Shown here: in pieces, positions 34,931-46,130 of the stretch
Position numbering within the stretch: position 1 is the stretch's first letter
How the letters are laid out: each line of letters opens with the position of its first letter
Assembly (NCBI RefSeq): GCF_003255815.1
Contig: NC_037674.1
Span: 23,114,286 to 23,178,285 of the forward strand
Direction of reading: 5' to 3'
Source: Theropithecus gelada
Taxonomy: Eukaryota; Chordata; Mammalia; Primates; Cercopithecidae
Length of the DNA: 64,000 bases
The notes under the pieces: model-generated
The model's input: the letters and a program-made list of their open reading frames with translations, nothing else
Database searches by the model: none
Told to the model about the DNA's origin: nothing
Translations under genes and position numbers: made by a program

Positions 34931-35125
34931 AGAGGCAGTATAACACAGAAGTTTAGAATATGGACCCTGAAGCCAGATCATTGGTTTCAAATCTCAGCTC
35001 TGCCACTTATCTCAATGTGATCTTGGATAAGTTACCGAACCTCCTTGTGCCTTGTTTTCCTCACCTATGAAATGGAGACCTACTTTCATAGGGTTCTTAT
35101 AAGGAGTAGGATACATAAGATAAGT
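34931..35125 (+). repeat. MIR, near full length
   Basis: AGGCAGTATAACACAGAAGT, ATGGACCCTGAAGCCAGATC, CAAATCTCAGCTCTGCCACT, AAGTTACCGAACCTCCTTGT and CCTCACCTATGAAATGGAGA match MIR from its start through its core. Confidence 0.9.
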
Positions 35126-35159
35126 CATATATATCACGTATATGTGTCTGCCTTCCATA

Positions 35160-35700
35160 TTTATCATTTTGTTGCTATTACTTTATTTTTTAAATTCAAC
35201 ATTAAAATTAAATTTTTATTGTTACTTAAGATAATTTCATCAAGTGTGTAAGCAATGGCTCTGACAATGCTTATATCCAATGTTTTTTCTACTTTTTGTT
35301 TATGTGACCTTCCTCTTTGCAATAGTTCTATTCTCTCTTCCATTTCTTTTCTATGCTCTTCCAGCTCAGTTTTCAACTTTTTAAGCAGTCTTACCCCATC
35401 TTTTCTTTGATATTCCCATTTCTTTTCTTTTTGAGCTTCTTTAACTTCAGAAAGTCCATGCCATCTTTCATTTTTCTAAGACTCTAGGGCACTAGTTGGT
35501 GAACTCTTCTGCTTTCTGTGATAATAAATTGACTTGTACTTATGTTAGATACTCTACTCAAAGTAACTAAGTGTAAAGGGGCTTGCATTTGCTCATTGCA
35601 CTGAAAAGTCCTAAGGCAATGTAGCTTTGGAAACATCTGAGATCTCCACTGTTTCTTAAGCTCTTTACAAGTGGTAGCCATGATGGTTGCTCTCAACCCA
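35160..35700 (-). pseudogene. Possible decayed coding-like segment (coiled-coil-like), unidentified
   Basis: On the minus strand, about 80 codons (35440 down to 35200) read without a stop into a Lys/Glu-rich, heptad-like peptide containing KKLKTELEEHRKEMEER and IELLQRGRSHKQKVE. An upstream minus-strand frame (from 35674) starts with MATTCKELKKQW, so the two would need a frameshift to join. This could be a relic of a processed gene copy, or a purine-rich stretch translating by chance into charged residues. No clear poly-A tail or target duplication was seen and no parent gene was recognised. Confidence 0.25.
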
Positions 35701-36540
35701 AGACTCACATTCTACTGCTTAGCAACCCAGTTAAGAAAAAAGCATCTTTTCTCAGAGCACTGATAGAGAAATTCCAGGGAAGACTCTGCTTGGCCCAGAT
35801 TTTGTCACATGCCCATTCTTGAAGGTATCGTCTGACTAGGCAAATGGTTGTTTTGATTGGTCAGATTTGGGTTACATACTTCTGGCTGGAAAAGTAGGGG
35901 AAAGGGATTGGAGTCACATGAAATGAGAGTGGGTGAGTTCCCACCTCAAAAAGTGGGTACTACCAGTAAATTTAGGAGAAGGAACATGTTGACTGTGTTC
36001 CTTTGCTTATGTTTCTTCCCTGGTTTTTCACCACAAGAATCAATGCCTACGTTCTACATGGGTTCTCTTCTGTTTAATGACAATCTTTGAATGAAGCTGT
36101 CTCTACTGAGGTCAGCTGGAATATCACCTAGAAGCGGAGGACGAGTGAATTGGCCAAGTTCATGGTTTTAGTCGGAATGTGCTATCTTGATGATTCTCTC
36201 ACTGAATTTGCTACACCTCCCCAGAGGTAAGTCATTCTTCTGTTTTCAGTAATTCCACCTTCTGAGAACACAAGAAGTCAGTGAAGGTCACGGTAAGGCA
36301 CCCAAATCTCAAAGACCCAGTGTGTGATTATTGCTTCCCTTTCTCTGTCATCTGAGCATATTTCTTGCAGTCTGCCTTTCATAACAGACCCTTGCGTGGG
36401 CCTGAGCACTTTTTCCTTTATATCTACCTATCACGTTGATGAGGAATTAATCCATATTGATACATTTCCTCACTATTCTGATGGCCCATCCAGGCCCCTA
36501 GATTATTGAGCAAACCTTTTAGGATTGTGACATTGCTTAG
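35701..36540. other. Unique sequence, nothing recognised
   Basis: No gene or repeat identified; short ORFs only. Confidence 0.35.
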
Positions 36541-36550
36541 ATGCATATCC

Positions 36551-36847
36551 AGCCAGGCATGATGGTTCACACCTGTAATCCCGGCATTTGGGAGGCCGAG
36601 GCAGGCAGATCACTTGAGGTCAGGAATTCAAGACCAGCCTGGCCAACATGATGAAACCCTGTCTCTATAAAAAAACACAAAAATTAGCCGAATATGGTGG
36701 TGCACACCTGTAATCCCAGCTACTCAGAAGGCTGAGGCATGAGAATCGCTTGAACCCAGGAGCCGGAGGTTGCAGTGAGCTGAGACTGCACCACTGCACT
36801 TCAGCCTGGACAATCGAGTGAGACTCTGTCTCAAAAAACAAACAGAA
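36551..36847 (+). mobile_element. Alu (S-type) with 10-bp target duplication
   Basis: CAGGCATGATGGTTCACACC, CAAGACCAGCCTGGCCAACA, GCTACTCAGAAGGCTGAGGC and CTGCACTTCAGCCTGGACAA. ATGCATATCC is identical at 36541-36550 and 36848-36857. Confidence 0.96.
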
Positions 36848-36942
36848 ATGCATATCCTTCCTATAGTTTAGAGTACCATATATTGGTTTTTAGTGCTCTC
36901 TCACATTTTATCACAAACTTCATTGTATAGTGTACTAGGTGT

Positions 36943-37405
36943 CTGTCCCTTGTAAAAAATTGCCCCAAAACTTAGAGGCAAAAAACAATAAATATTTATT
37001 ATGCATAGTTTTGGGGAGTCAGAAGTTTGGGAGTGGCAAAGGGTCTTTATCTTGTGTCAAGGTACCTGCTGGAAGGGCTGTCATTTGAAGGCCTGATGGA
37101 GCTGAAGCATCCACTTCCAATACGATTCACTCCCAAGGCTGTTGGCAGGAGATCTTAGACCTTCACCACCCTAGCCTACCCATAGGCTGCCTCAGTCCTC
37201 ATGCCAGGGCAACTGGCTGTCCCCAGTGCCAGTGATCCAAGCACACAAGCTAGAAACCACACTGTCTTTTATGGCTTTGCTTCAGAAATTGCACTCCATC
37301 CTTTCTGCAGTATCCTTTTGGTTACAGAAGTCAGCCCTATTCCATGTGGGAGAGGATGCTAACAAGGGTATGAATCCTGGGCCAGCTCGGAGGCCGCCCA
37401 CCACA
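36943..37405 (+). mobile_element. LTR16-like ERVL LTR containing the source of an 83-bp duplication
   Basis: AAAATTGCCCCAAAACTTAG, AATAAATATTTATTATGCAT, GTCTTTTATGGCTTTGCTTC and TTTTGGTTACAGAAGTCAGC keep the order of LTR16-type LTRs (CCCAAAACTTAGTGG, CCTTTTATGACCTAGCC, ATTGGTTACAAGTCAG). Positions 37217-37299 recur at 38746-38828. Confidence 0.55.
37217..37299 (+). repeat. 83-bp direct duplication, copy 1
   Basis: From CTGTCCCCAGTGCCAGTGAT to TCAGAAATTGCACTCCAT. It is identical to 38746-38828 except for three transitions (T/C, A/G, G/A). It lies inside LTR16-like sequence, which suggests this is the original location. Confidence 0.95.
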
Positions 37406-38519
37406 GGCAGATAGTCCTCATGGTTTAATAACAGAAACAGCTTCAAGGCTTTTCTCAGTCACTTAGTAGCTCTTTTTGTTATTATAGAATGGGCAGACAA
37501 TATATCAAAATTTGGAGATAAATGCAGTGCATATCCTGGAGAGGACTAAAACAAGTTTCATGTAAAACCTGCACCAGTCTGTAGGCATGCCACATGCGGA
37601 AGCAGGTCCCTAGCAGAGACTGAGAGTATCCAAGTTTGGAGTCACATCCATCATATTTCCCCATAAGCAGAAGAGAAACTAGAGTCTCACTTGAGTCAGC
37701 ATTCCCTCTTTCTCCTTTCAAATCAAGTTCTAATGTGTGATCCTACCTACTGGAGGCTGCTGGCTGAAGGGACAATTCCCTGTCTAAACACATGTTGTGT
37801 TTCCCTTCAAAACTGGGGGCCTGAACACCACCCATCAGCTTCCAGATAAAGTTCCTTTTGACCCCATATCTGGCCTGCACATACCATCCACAGGCAGGGA
37901 CAGCCACAAACACCCTGTGGAAACCTCCCCTCTCAGCACTTTCCCCTCCCTCGGCACCCAACTCCCTGCCCTCCCAGGTGCCTTTTCTGTTTTCTTTTTT
38001 CACAGATCTTGTTTTCAGCTAGCTGTCATTTAACTGTCAACAAATTTCCTGGAGGCATTACCTGATAGATTATACACACTTAACTCACTCAGAGGCATTA
38101 CATTTTAATAAGGCATATTTAAGGCAAAGATGTATTCAATACCCAAAGGAATACATCCTAAACAGTGAATTTTAAGCATCAAGGCTGAAAAGGGTACTAG
38201 ATAGGACAAGAGAGAGATTTCGTAGTTAAGAGGCCCTAATCATTGCTTTTCCAGTCACTGGCCACTGATATAATTTGCTTTGGGAGCTTAATCTTCATCC
38301 CTTTGTCTCCTATGTCCTTATTCACAGCTTGATTTCCAAACCCAGAGCTCACATACCATTTCTCCTCCAGAGTCTGTTCCAGCTCTCCTGGACAGCTACT
38401 CACATCCATTTGTGCCTTGCCCTGAGAAATGCCTCTCCTTCCTATCTCTCTGCTTTTATTCCAGTGGTGCCTTCCTCATCTTTCTTCCTCCCTTCCCTGA
38501 ATTTCAAAATTTGATCCGT
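37406..38519. other. Unique sequence, no gene seen
   Basis: Pyrimidine-rich from about 38340. Overlapping ORFs at 37743-38033 and 38275-38840 have no recognisable domain and partly read through repeat sequence. Confidence 0.35.
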
Positions 38520-38870
38520 CTTCTAACTTCCAACATAAACATCCTCATCTATAAAGACTTCCTCAAATTCTCCCAGGCCAATCTCATGACATCGACCTCC
38601 CAGTATCTCCTCCCAACACCCCCTTCCCTGACACCATACCCTTTGAAGGCTTCAATGGAGCACAAGCTTCCGGGAGGGGGAGGTCACCATGCACTGTTGC
38701 TCCTGCTCACCTTGGTATACTTGGCTCCCAGTTTGAGCTTTAACACTGTCCCCAGTGCCAGTGATCCAAGCACACAAGCTAGAAACCACACCGTCTTTTG
38801 TGACTTTGCTTCAGAAATTGCACTCCATTTAGGCACCTAATAGAAGTCTCATAGGTGTTTTTGTTGGTTT
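38520..38870 (+). mobile_element. Probable L2 3' fragment carrying the duplicated segment
   Basis: TAAAGACTTCCTCAAATTCT, CTTCCCTGACACCATACCCT, then AACACTGTCCCCAGTGCC and, after the duplicated block, TTAGGCACCTAATAGAAGTC resemble the L2 end (CTTCCCTGACCA, TGCTGTATCCCCAGTGCC, TAGTAGGCGCTCAATAA). Confidence 0.4.
38746..38828 (+). repeat. 83-bp direct duplication, copy 2
   Basis: The same 83 bases as 37217-37299 with three substitutions, 1.53 kb downstream in the same orientation, embedded in sequence that is otherwise not LTR-like. The CCCCAGTGCC common to the L2 end and the LTR piece may have served as microhomology. Confidence 0.95.
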
Positions 38871-38892
38871 TTATTTTTTCTAAATCAATACT

Positions 38893-39020
38893 TACAGTTT
38901 CTGCCATTAATTAGCTGTGTGCTCTTAGTCAAATCATTCCCATTTCTCTGGGCCTCAGGGTCCTCCATTTTAACATGAGGAAATTGGACAAGGGTATTCG
39001 TAAGGCCTTTCCAAACAATG
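38893..39020 (+). repeat. MIR fragment
   Basis: TGCCATTAATTAGCTGTGTG, CTCTTAGTCAAATCATTCCC, TCTCTGGGCCTCAGGGTCCT and ATGAGGAAATTGGACAAGGG match the MIR core with moderate divergence. Confidence 0.7.
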
Positions 39021-39659
39021 AAACGCAACGCAAGAGGTTGGACTTCATGTCCCAATCTCTCTAAAGTGAAGAATTCATATTTTCTTCACAGTATGATAAG
39101 AAGAGTGAGTTTGTTTTTAAGAGTACTATTTACACATGTTTGTACAAATCAATGAACATTCCCATCTCTACTGACTCATATGGCCTGGAACGCAAGTTCA
39201 CATACCAAAGAGAACTGAGAAGGGGGATGAGAAGGGGAATTTATCAAGGTAGGAGCACCACACCTATTTTTACTCCATGAGTCTTAGGCAAGGTCAGCCT
39301 CCCCCTCTGCAGAATGGGAAAGTTCTGGATGATTCTCTAAACAGCATGGGGTCAAGGATGACTACAAGTCATCAGGTGTCATCATACCTGCCTTTCTCCT
39401 GGATGTCTTTGCTTATCATTACAATTGAAATGCAAGAGAAACCCTAAAGGAAATGTGAAGCTGAGAAGGACACAGCTCTCTGACCGTGACCACAGAAAGT
39501 GATAAGCACAAACACGTTCCTCTGATGGTTTCACATCGTTGCCTATTCTGTCCAGCCCTGATGGGTCTGAGCAAACACCCATTTTTAAGACAATAAGAGG
39601 CCTGACATTTGTTGTCTCTACTGCTAAACCTTTTTCAGCTTTTGCACCCATGCTCTGTG

Positions 39660-40025
39660 CCTGGGGTAGACTCTGTAGATGCCAGACCCAAATCCCTTTA
39701 ACTGGCTGGTGACTTGACTTTACCTGCTGTGAGGGGTAAGTGCTACTGGCTCACAGCTTCCCCCTTCTCCAGATAACTGCCCTCAGAGGACAGGAGCCAT
39801 CTTGCCAGCATCATTCCCCAATGCCCACAGCCAATGCCTAAGGGACATGGGATATAAAGGCCAACCTCTTATAAGGGGATAGCTGTTCTGTGTGGTGTGG
39901 GCTCCAGAACTTTCCTCCCATGGATCAGATTAAGACTCGGCCTCACCCAAGACCAGATCCTTGCTATGCTTCTCCCACTGCCCTCTGCTGTGTCAGGCTC
40001 TGCTTCTAAGGAACCCAACCTAATT
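39660..40025 (+). mobile_element. Old LTR-like element (MaLR/ERVL type)
   Basis: CAGGAGCCATCTTGCCAGCA, TGGGATATAAAGGCCAACCT, CCTCACCCAAGACCAGATCC and CAGGCTCTGCTTCTAAGGAA with CCCAACCTAA at the end follow the general layout of old MaLR/ERVL LTRs. Subfamily not determined. Confidence 0.35.
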
Positions 40026-40234
40026 TAGCTCGTCTCTCTTCAGTCTGTGATTCCATAGAACCCCCTTGTAGAAAAGCTATTTTCACTGGCAGGCAGACTG
40101 CTTTGCTGCACAGCTGCCCTTTGGAGGTTTTGTGTAATTCTATTAATATTTGTCTGTGGTTAATTTATATTTAAAGGGCTAGTGGGTTTCTGGTAGTAAC
40201 ATCTGTAGATCACTGGGAGGAGGAACCTGAGGCA

Positions 40235-40400
40235 GCATAGACTAGTAGAAAGAGTATGCCTTGGCATTGAAGGGAACTGAGTCCAGCTCTACTCTCAAGG
40301 GTCATTTTGACCAGGAGTCAGTTGATGTATCTCTTGGGTCACAGTTGACTTCTCTGTCAAGTGGAGAGAGGGCAGAGATGAAGCCTAAAGTCTCTTTACG
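40235..40400 (+). repeat. MIR fragment
   Basis: GCAGCATAGACTAGTAGAAA, GAGTATGCCTTGGCATTGAA and CTGAGTCCAGCTCTACTCTC match the MIR 5' half; the 3' half is degraded (TGACTTCTCTGTCAAGTGGA). Confidence 0.6.
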
Positions 40401-40869
40401 TTCTGCTGGGTATTCTAGGACTTTAAGATTCATATTCTTCTCTCCATTTTCATCCAGAAGGAACATGCAGAAAGACATGCCCTTATGCAGGAAGGATACA
40501 TGTGGACAGAGTGGACCCTAAACTCAATTATCTGTTTCCTACCTCCAAAGCAGAAAAGCCACACACATACTTTAGTGATATTTATTCAGCACATAGTGCA
40601 TTCAAAGAGCTGGTTTTAAATAAAATGGTTTAAGCACCTGCTTTTTGGTGGGAAGCTGGCAGCAGGGCTTCCTCATTTCACTTTGGCAACCACTCAACAT
40701 CTGCTCTCCTTGGCTGTTTGCATTCATAAAACTATGTCAGCGTCTGTTGCAAAAGACAAAACCTGCTCAGATCAGTGCAGGACTCATTTGTAAAAACGAA
40801 AGTGCTCACTGAATCAATCATAGACCACATTGTTCATTTGAAGAGTGGAGACTTCACTTGCTCTTCCTT

Positions 40870-41052
40870 TCCTTTTAACTTTTCGAAATGCTTTCACATT
40901 TCCTTCTTCATCTGGTCCTTCTGGCAGCATCATAACATACTATCATTTGTATTTGGAAGGAAACTGAGGCAAAGTGTGGTTGTATGACTTGATTTTTAAG
41001 TGACCGAGAGTTAACATCAAAGCAGGCCCAGAGCACCCTGTTTAGGCTCTCA
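40870..41052 (-). repeat. MIR, reverse strand, diverged
   Basis: GGAAGGAAACTGAGGCAAAG, TGTATGACTTGATTTTTAAG and AGCAGGCCCAGAGCACCCTG follow reverse-complement MIR order. Confidence 0.55.
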
Positions 41053-41059
41053 GCTGCCT

Positions 41060-41930
41060 GAATTCCTACCACATCACACTGTCTTTCAAAATGGTCTAGA
41101 GTTTTCCTCAGTGTTTCTTAAGAATTGTGCACAGGAAGTTTTCAAGGAGGGGGGATAATTGTTATAGAAAAATGAATGGTTTCCCATGGCCTAAGTTTGG
41201 GAAATGCTGCAGTAAGCAGGCTTCTTTACAATGAGACATCTTGGAGCCTTGGATGCTGCTGAAGTGTTCCAAGATTAGGCATTGCATTTAGGATTTCCAA
41301 ACATACTGGACCACACCTCCCTTTATTCCCAGATCACCTTGCATCTTGGAAAGCATTCCAATAAGGCAGACTCACTGGTGTATATGATACCCACAGTTTG
41401 GATATTTGGATGATTTCTGGGACCAAGTAGGCATAGTCTGCTATTGCAACTATTTCAGTGATCAGTAATCTAATAGCTTGGTTTTGTTTGCATGTTTGTA
41501 TATGCATGAATGCTGACAACCCTACTTGTTGCAGTGTGAGGAGTGTCATCTCTAGCCCTTTGGCTTTGAAAAGGTTGCCATAAAGAACATACTCTCCTGT
41601 AGAACTAATTCAAGTCTCAAACCCTCTCAAAGTTTTCAGCAGGCTAACGGGGCCTTGTGACTTCCAACAATCTAAATATTCAAGGTATAGCAGTTCTGAC
41701 ACAGCCTGTAATCTCTTGGTCTTAAACTTAAGACTTATTCAAGCTCTTTTTTTTCTGAAAAGCTCTACAGCTCTCCAAAACAGATTGACATCCATCTATA
41801 ATTACAAGCACTTAATTGCCCATATATAATAAAATTTCAAAGATTGCAATTATCTCCTCCACATAGACATATACCTCTCACAATTCGAAACCAAGTACCT
41901 TTGTTGGATTCAGATTATGTATTAATACTT
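41060..41930. other. Unique sequence with a possible MITE scrap
   Basis: CAGTGTTTCTTAAGAATTGT at 41110 and TAAGTTTGGGAAATGCTG at 41193 are opposed ends reminiscent of a hAT MITE of about 100 bp, too diverged to classify. CTATAATTACAAGCACTTAATTGCCC at about 41796-41821 is homeodomain-motif-rich. Confidence 0.3.
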
Positions 41931-42327
41931 CCCCAGATCACTCTGCCCTACTTGTCCCTAGGTCTTGGATTTTGCTCAATGGAGATCCCTGGCTACGGTC
42001 TCCCCATTTCCTATCACCACTGGCAGCAGCTCAGGCATCCTATACAGACCTTACTGGATCCATGAAAGCCTGGGACCTCCTTATTTTGGGGAAGTGAATG
42101 AAACCAACTATGGAGCTGGGGATTAGCCTTCTCCCAAACAGGTTGAGTAACACAGGCTGCCAATAGAGGGGAGGAGGGGGTAATTACCTCAGTGAGAGTC
42201 CTGACTAGTAAGAGGTAGGAGGCAGAAAGAAGCCAACAGAAAAACTCTACTCCTATCCTCCTGCTGACAGGTAGTTCTGAGGTGCAGTGGTTCCTCGTGC
42301 TACCTCCAGAGCCCTCCAAGCAAGTGG

Positions 42328-42373
<46 letters not shown>

Positions 42374-42525
42374 CTATGGCTGGCTCAGAAACCACCACCT
42401 TTGACTTACTGTGTCAACTTCCCTTGACTAACTCTTTATGCCCTGGACTTGTATCTCCCAAGGAAGCATTAACATTCAAACTCTTCCTTAAGCTCTGTTC
42501 TGGGGAACTCAGGCTAATGATTCCA
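41931..42525 (+). mobile_element. Possible old LTR containing a (TG)n tract
   Basis: Ends with AAGCTCTGTTCTGGGGAACT and CAGGCTAATGA, like the ends of MaLR/ERVL LTRs (CTCTGGGGAACCCAGGCTAA). The interior has GGGACCTCCTTATTTTGGGG but no diagnostic start. Confidence 0.3.
42331..42371. repeat. (TG)20 microsatellite
   Basis: An uninterrupted TG dinucleotide run of about 40 bases; likely polymorphic. Confidence 0.98.
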
Positions 42526-43215
42526 TACATTTCCAAGAGTTTTCTCTGTTTGTAAAGTTATCATAATCATAGCTCATGTATACCGAACCCTACTATACAA
42601 ACTGTTAAAAGACAATACCTCCCACTGCCCACTGCATGAAAATAAAATTGTGATAAGCCACTGCCTGTAACACATTGTTTATTCTTATTGGTGCTAAAGT
42701 AGATCTATTTCAAAGTCTTTTCTGTGGATGATAGATGTAAGTGCTCATTAAGAAAATAATTATGCTCTAGACAAGAATGCTGCCAGATTTCTTACTGTTT
42801 AAGTAGGACTAGCTCATGATTTTCTACCCCAATCCTATTCAAGGGATAAAATGTATTCAGATAAAGAGGGGGAATAGTGTATGTGCTATATTATAGAGGT
42901 TATAGATTGCACACAAACCTAGGAAGAAAGACAGATTCATCTAATCATACATTTTAATAAAGCAATTGAAAAAAGTGGTTAATTCCCTATCCTTTTCTGG
43001 CACAATCATATAAAACTAAATTTGTATAAAACTTGATTCTTTCCTGGGGCCTAGATAATCCATAGTTCCCTGGACTGGAGATGAGACCTTTTCAAACCCT
43101 CATCTGGACAGATGTTCCTATAAACATAGATTATTTCCATGAAATGCACTTCCATTGGCAAGGAAAATCCCTGTCTTCCCAGAGGCGATTGTGAGAATCA
43201 GGAAAAACAGAACAA
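42526..43215. other. AT-rich unique sequence
   Basis: Nothing recognised beyond short ORFs. Confidence 0.35.
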
Positions 43216-43597
43216 GCTGTGCTGCAGTAACAAACAAGCCAATTATATTAGTGGCTTATAACAGTAGGAGCTTATTTCTCACTCGCCCTACATGTCCATC
43301 AAGGGTTGGCAGGGCCTGTAATCCAAGTCATCCTCCCTTTGGCAGCAGCAATCACCGAAACCATCGCCAGTCACCTTGGCAGGTAAAAGAAGTGTGAATT
43401 ATGTAATAACTCTTAAAGCTTCAACACAGAAGTGACATAATCATTTCTTCCCACATTTTAGTGAGCAAAGCAAGTCAGATAGTCAGATGGCCACACCTTA
43501 TTTCAAAGGAGGTGGGGAAAGAAATAGTTCTACCAGAAGTCCTAAAGAAGGAGGAGCAGAATATTTGCTTACAGCTCTAATGACTGGGGCTCTATGC
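43216..43597 (+). mobile_element. ERVL LTR-like element (LTR16/LTR33 group)
   Basis: CTGTGCTGCAGTAACAAACA, GTGGCTTATAACAGTAGGAG, CTTATTTCTCACTCGCCCTA, CATGTCCATCAAGGGTTGGC, CTTAAAGCTTCAACACAGAA, AGCAAAGCAAGTCAGATAGT and CAGCTCTAATGACTGGGG are ordered landmarks of a known ERVL LTR group. Confidence 0.65.
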
Positions 43598-45604
43598 ACT
43601 GTCACTAAAGGAAGAACCTATCCTGGGAAAGACGGTCAGTAGAGCAGTTTTGCCGAGTACAGCTTGCCCTCTCTGAGGTCGCTGTAGCTATCCAGATGTT
43701 CTCTAATATTGGAAGGTGGTGTGCCACAGGTGCATGACACACTACCACCTGCTCTGCCCCTGACTCAGGCCACCTAGTGTAAATGTGTAAACACTTGTCT
43801 AAAATCCCCATCTAAGAGAGAGGCAAACGGAGCTCTTCCTCTCCGGGCTAAGCAGCTTGGATAGGGCAGAAGTAGAAGCCTGCCAGCCCCATTGTGGGGC
43901 AGGATGGTATTCAGAAGTCATACCCTGACATATCACCCACTGTGCTGAAGGTTTACATCTCCTGTTTCTGAAACTGAACCCTGCCAGTAGAGGTGAACTC
44001 CCTAATGATTTGGCATCCAGAATACATCATCTCCAGATTCATCAGCCTGCTCTGGAAGGCTTTGCAAATGCAATCCCCAAATCCTCTGCAGAGAGCATCC
44101 TGTCAACCTGGGAGTTGGCTTGTTTTCTGTGGTGCTTTCTTAGCAAAAACCAAAAAGCTATTTTCCAGAGAGTTCCTTTGAATGGTTCCTATAAATCAAA
44201 GACGAAAGACATTGTGGCCAGAGGCCTTTTAAATAAATTTTTGATCTTTCTTCTCCAACCTTTTAAAAGACCACATCTTCAGAAGCCATATTTAAAAAAT
44301 CTATCTAGGGCTAAGTAAAGAATAATATAGAGCAGAGATAGAGGAGAATTTTCCAGAAAAAAATAAAGAAAGAATAGAACAAATCATAAAGAGTTTTTAG
44401 ATATAGGAACCTAGAAGCATCTATACTGGACACATTTTTATAACTATAAAAATGTCATTGTTTCTTCTTTAACCCCATTAAATGGGGCAAAGGAGAAAAG
44501 CACATTTCCCATTTTCTCCTCTGAAGCGATTCCCCCATTATGCTGTCCGTGTGCCCAGAGGTTAGTGCATTAGCATGACCAAGCTCCAAAGGTCACATCT
44601 CCCAACTCAGAGCCTCTCTGGCTGCTTGGAAAGCAGGCCGCAGTTTAATGAGACAAGTTCCCCTTGGAGACTCCTCTCCCCTCGAGGAATTCTGTAAGTG
44701 CTTTATATAAAACAGTAATAGGATGGTTCAGCCAGACTCTCTGGCTCAGATACACTAACTGGTGCTCCCTTTGGGAAGAAGGAGCAGGTAGCCGAGTGAG
44801 AAGACCATTAGGACTGACTGCGCCCTGTGAGCTAGTAGTCCCCGAAGCCACTTTTCTTGCCCCTTGTAAGCATGAAAGGAAGTCGGTGAAAGGCTGATCA
44901 GAACAGACTTCCTGGTGGGAGATAAAGCTGTCCATGGACAGACTCTGGATGACAATGGGCAGAGAGTGATTTAGTATCATGATTACTTCTGAACAGAGGC
45001 TACACGCATTGGGCCCAGGAAGCCCAGTGGAGCTGCAGGGGAGTGATCAGTGAGAAATCCACTAGGCTGGACACACACAGGACAGCTGAGCTGCCTACCC
45101 TGGCATTAGGAGGAGCCAAGAGAAACCTCTGGGTGTGCCTTAGCAACACCTCCCAGAGCTCTGGGATGCATCCGATAAAAGATTCCCATCTGTGGAGAAT
45201 TTCTCTCCTCTTTCCATACACACTTTACCCCTGTCCTCTGAACTCATAGATTTTTAGTTTACTTATGACTCCAGGCTTCAGGGGTACCTGAGCCTCTGCC
45301 TTATTTTTATTTATTCATTTTTTCCTGACAGGTTGGGAATGTTCTTGAGATTTACTAATGACAAATCAACAACTGGAGTTAGGGAGAAGTTAGTGAACGC
45401 CACGAGCAGTGTCAGAATGAAATCAGATCTGTGGTGGGACTTGAGATGGAACTTCGTGAGGCAGGATAAGGAGTGGCCTGAAAAAAGCTGTGCTTTTCTT
45501 TTACTTTCTTTTCTTCTTCTTCCTTTTCTTCAATATATGGTATTGATTGAGATCTCACTGTCAACTGCATCAAATAAAAATTCTATTCAACCCGTGGACT
45601 AATT
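43598..45604. other. Repeat-poor unique segment
   Basis: About 2 kb without a recognised transposon. 44500-44660 reads as complex, evenly mixed sequence (CATTAGCATGACCAAGCTCC, AGGTCACATCTCCCAACTCA, the latter including the nuclear-receptor half-site AGGTCA). No coding exon is supported. Confidence 0.4.
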
Positions 45605-46130
45605 TTAAGATACGTCCACAAATTATTTGATATTCTTCCCTTTATAAGAGTTGGAGACTAATTCTCCTCTGCTTGAATGTGGGCTGGACTTCATTACTTG
45701 TTTCTAACAAATAGAATAAAGCAGACGTGACAGTGTGTGACTTTAAAGACTAGGTAACAAAGCTTATTGTGGATTCCTGCTAGTTTTCTTTCACTCTCTC
45801 ACTTGGAGCACTCATTTTGGGAGAAGCCAGCTGCCATGGCATGAGGACCCTTGGGCAGCCTGTGGACAGACCCGCTCTGTAAGGAACTGAGGCCTCCTGC
45901 CAACAACAGCCATGTTAGTGCACCATCTTGGAATCAGATCCTCCAGCCTGTCAAGCGTCATTTGCTGCAGCCCTTGTCAGCATCCGACTGCAGCCTCACA
46001 AGAGATCCTGAGCCAGATCTCCCAGTTACGCTGCTTCCAAATTCCTAACCCACAGAAAGTAAGCGTGAGATAATATGTATTTCTTGTTTTGGGATCATTT
46101 GTTATGCAACAACTAAGATAACTAAGACAA
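45605..46130 (+). mobile_element. ERVL-MaLR LTR (MLT1-like)
   Basis: GAGTTGGAGACTAATTCTCC, TGAATGTGGGCTGGACTTCA, GAGAAGCCAGCTGCCATGGC, GGAACTGAGGCCTCCTGCCA, GCCATGTTAGTGCACCATCT, GATCCTGAGCCAGATCTCCC, TTCCAAATTCCTAACCCACA and TGTTATGCAACAACTAAGAT follow the order of an old MaLR LTR. Near full length. Confidence 0.7.

Noticed and set aside
38412..38840. 142-codon ORF
   Set aside because: It reads through pyrimidine-rich L2-like sequence and the 83-bp duplicated block; no protein family recognised.
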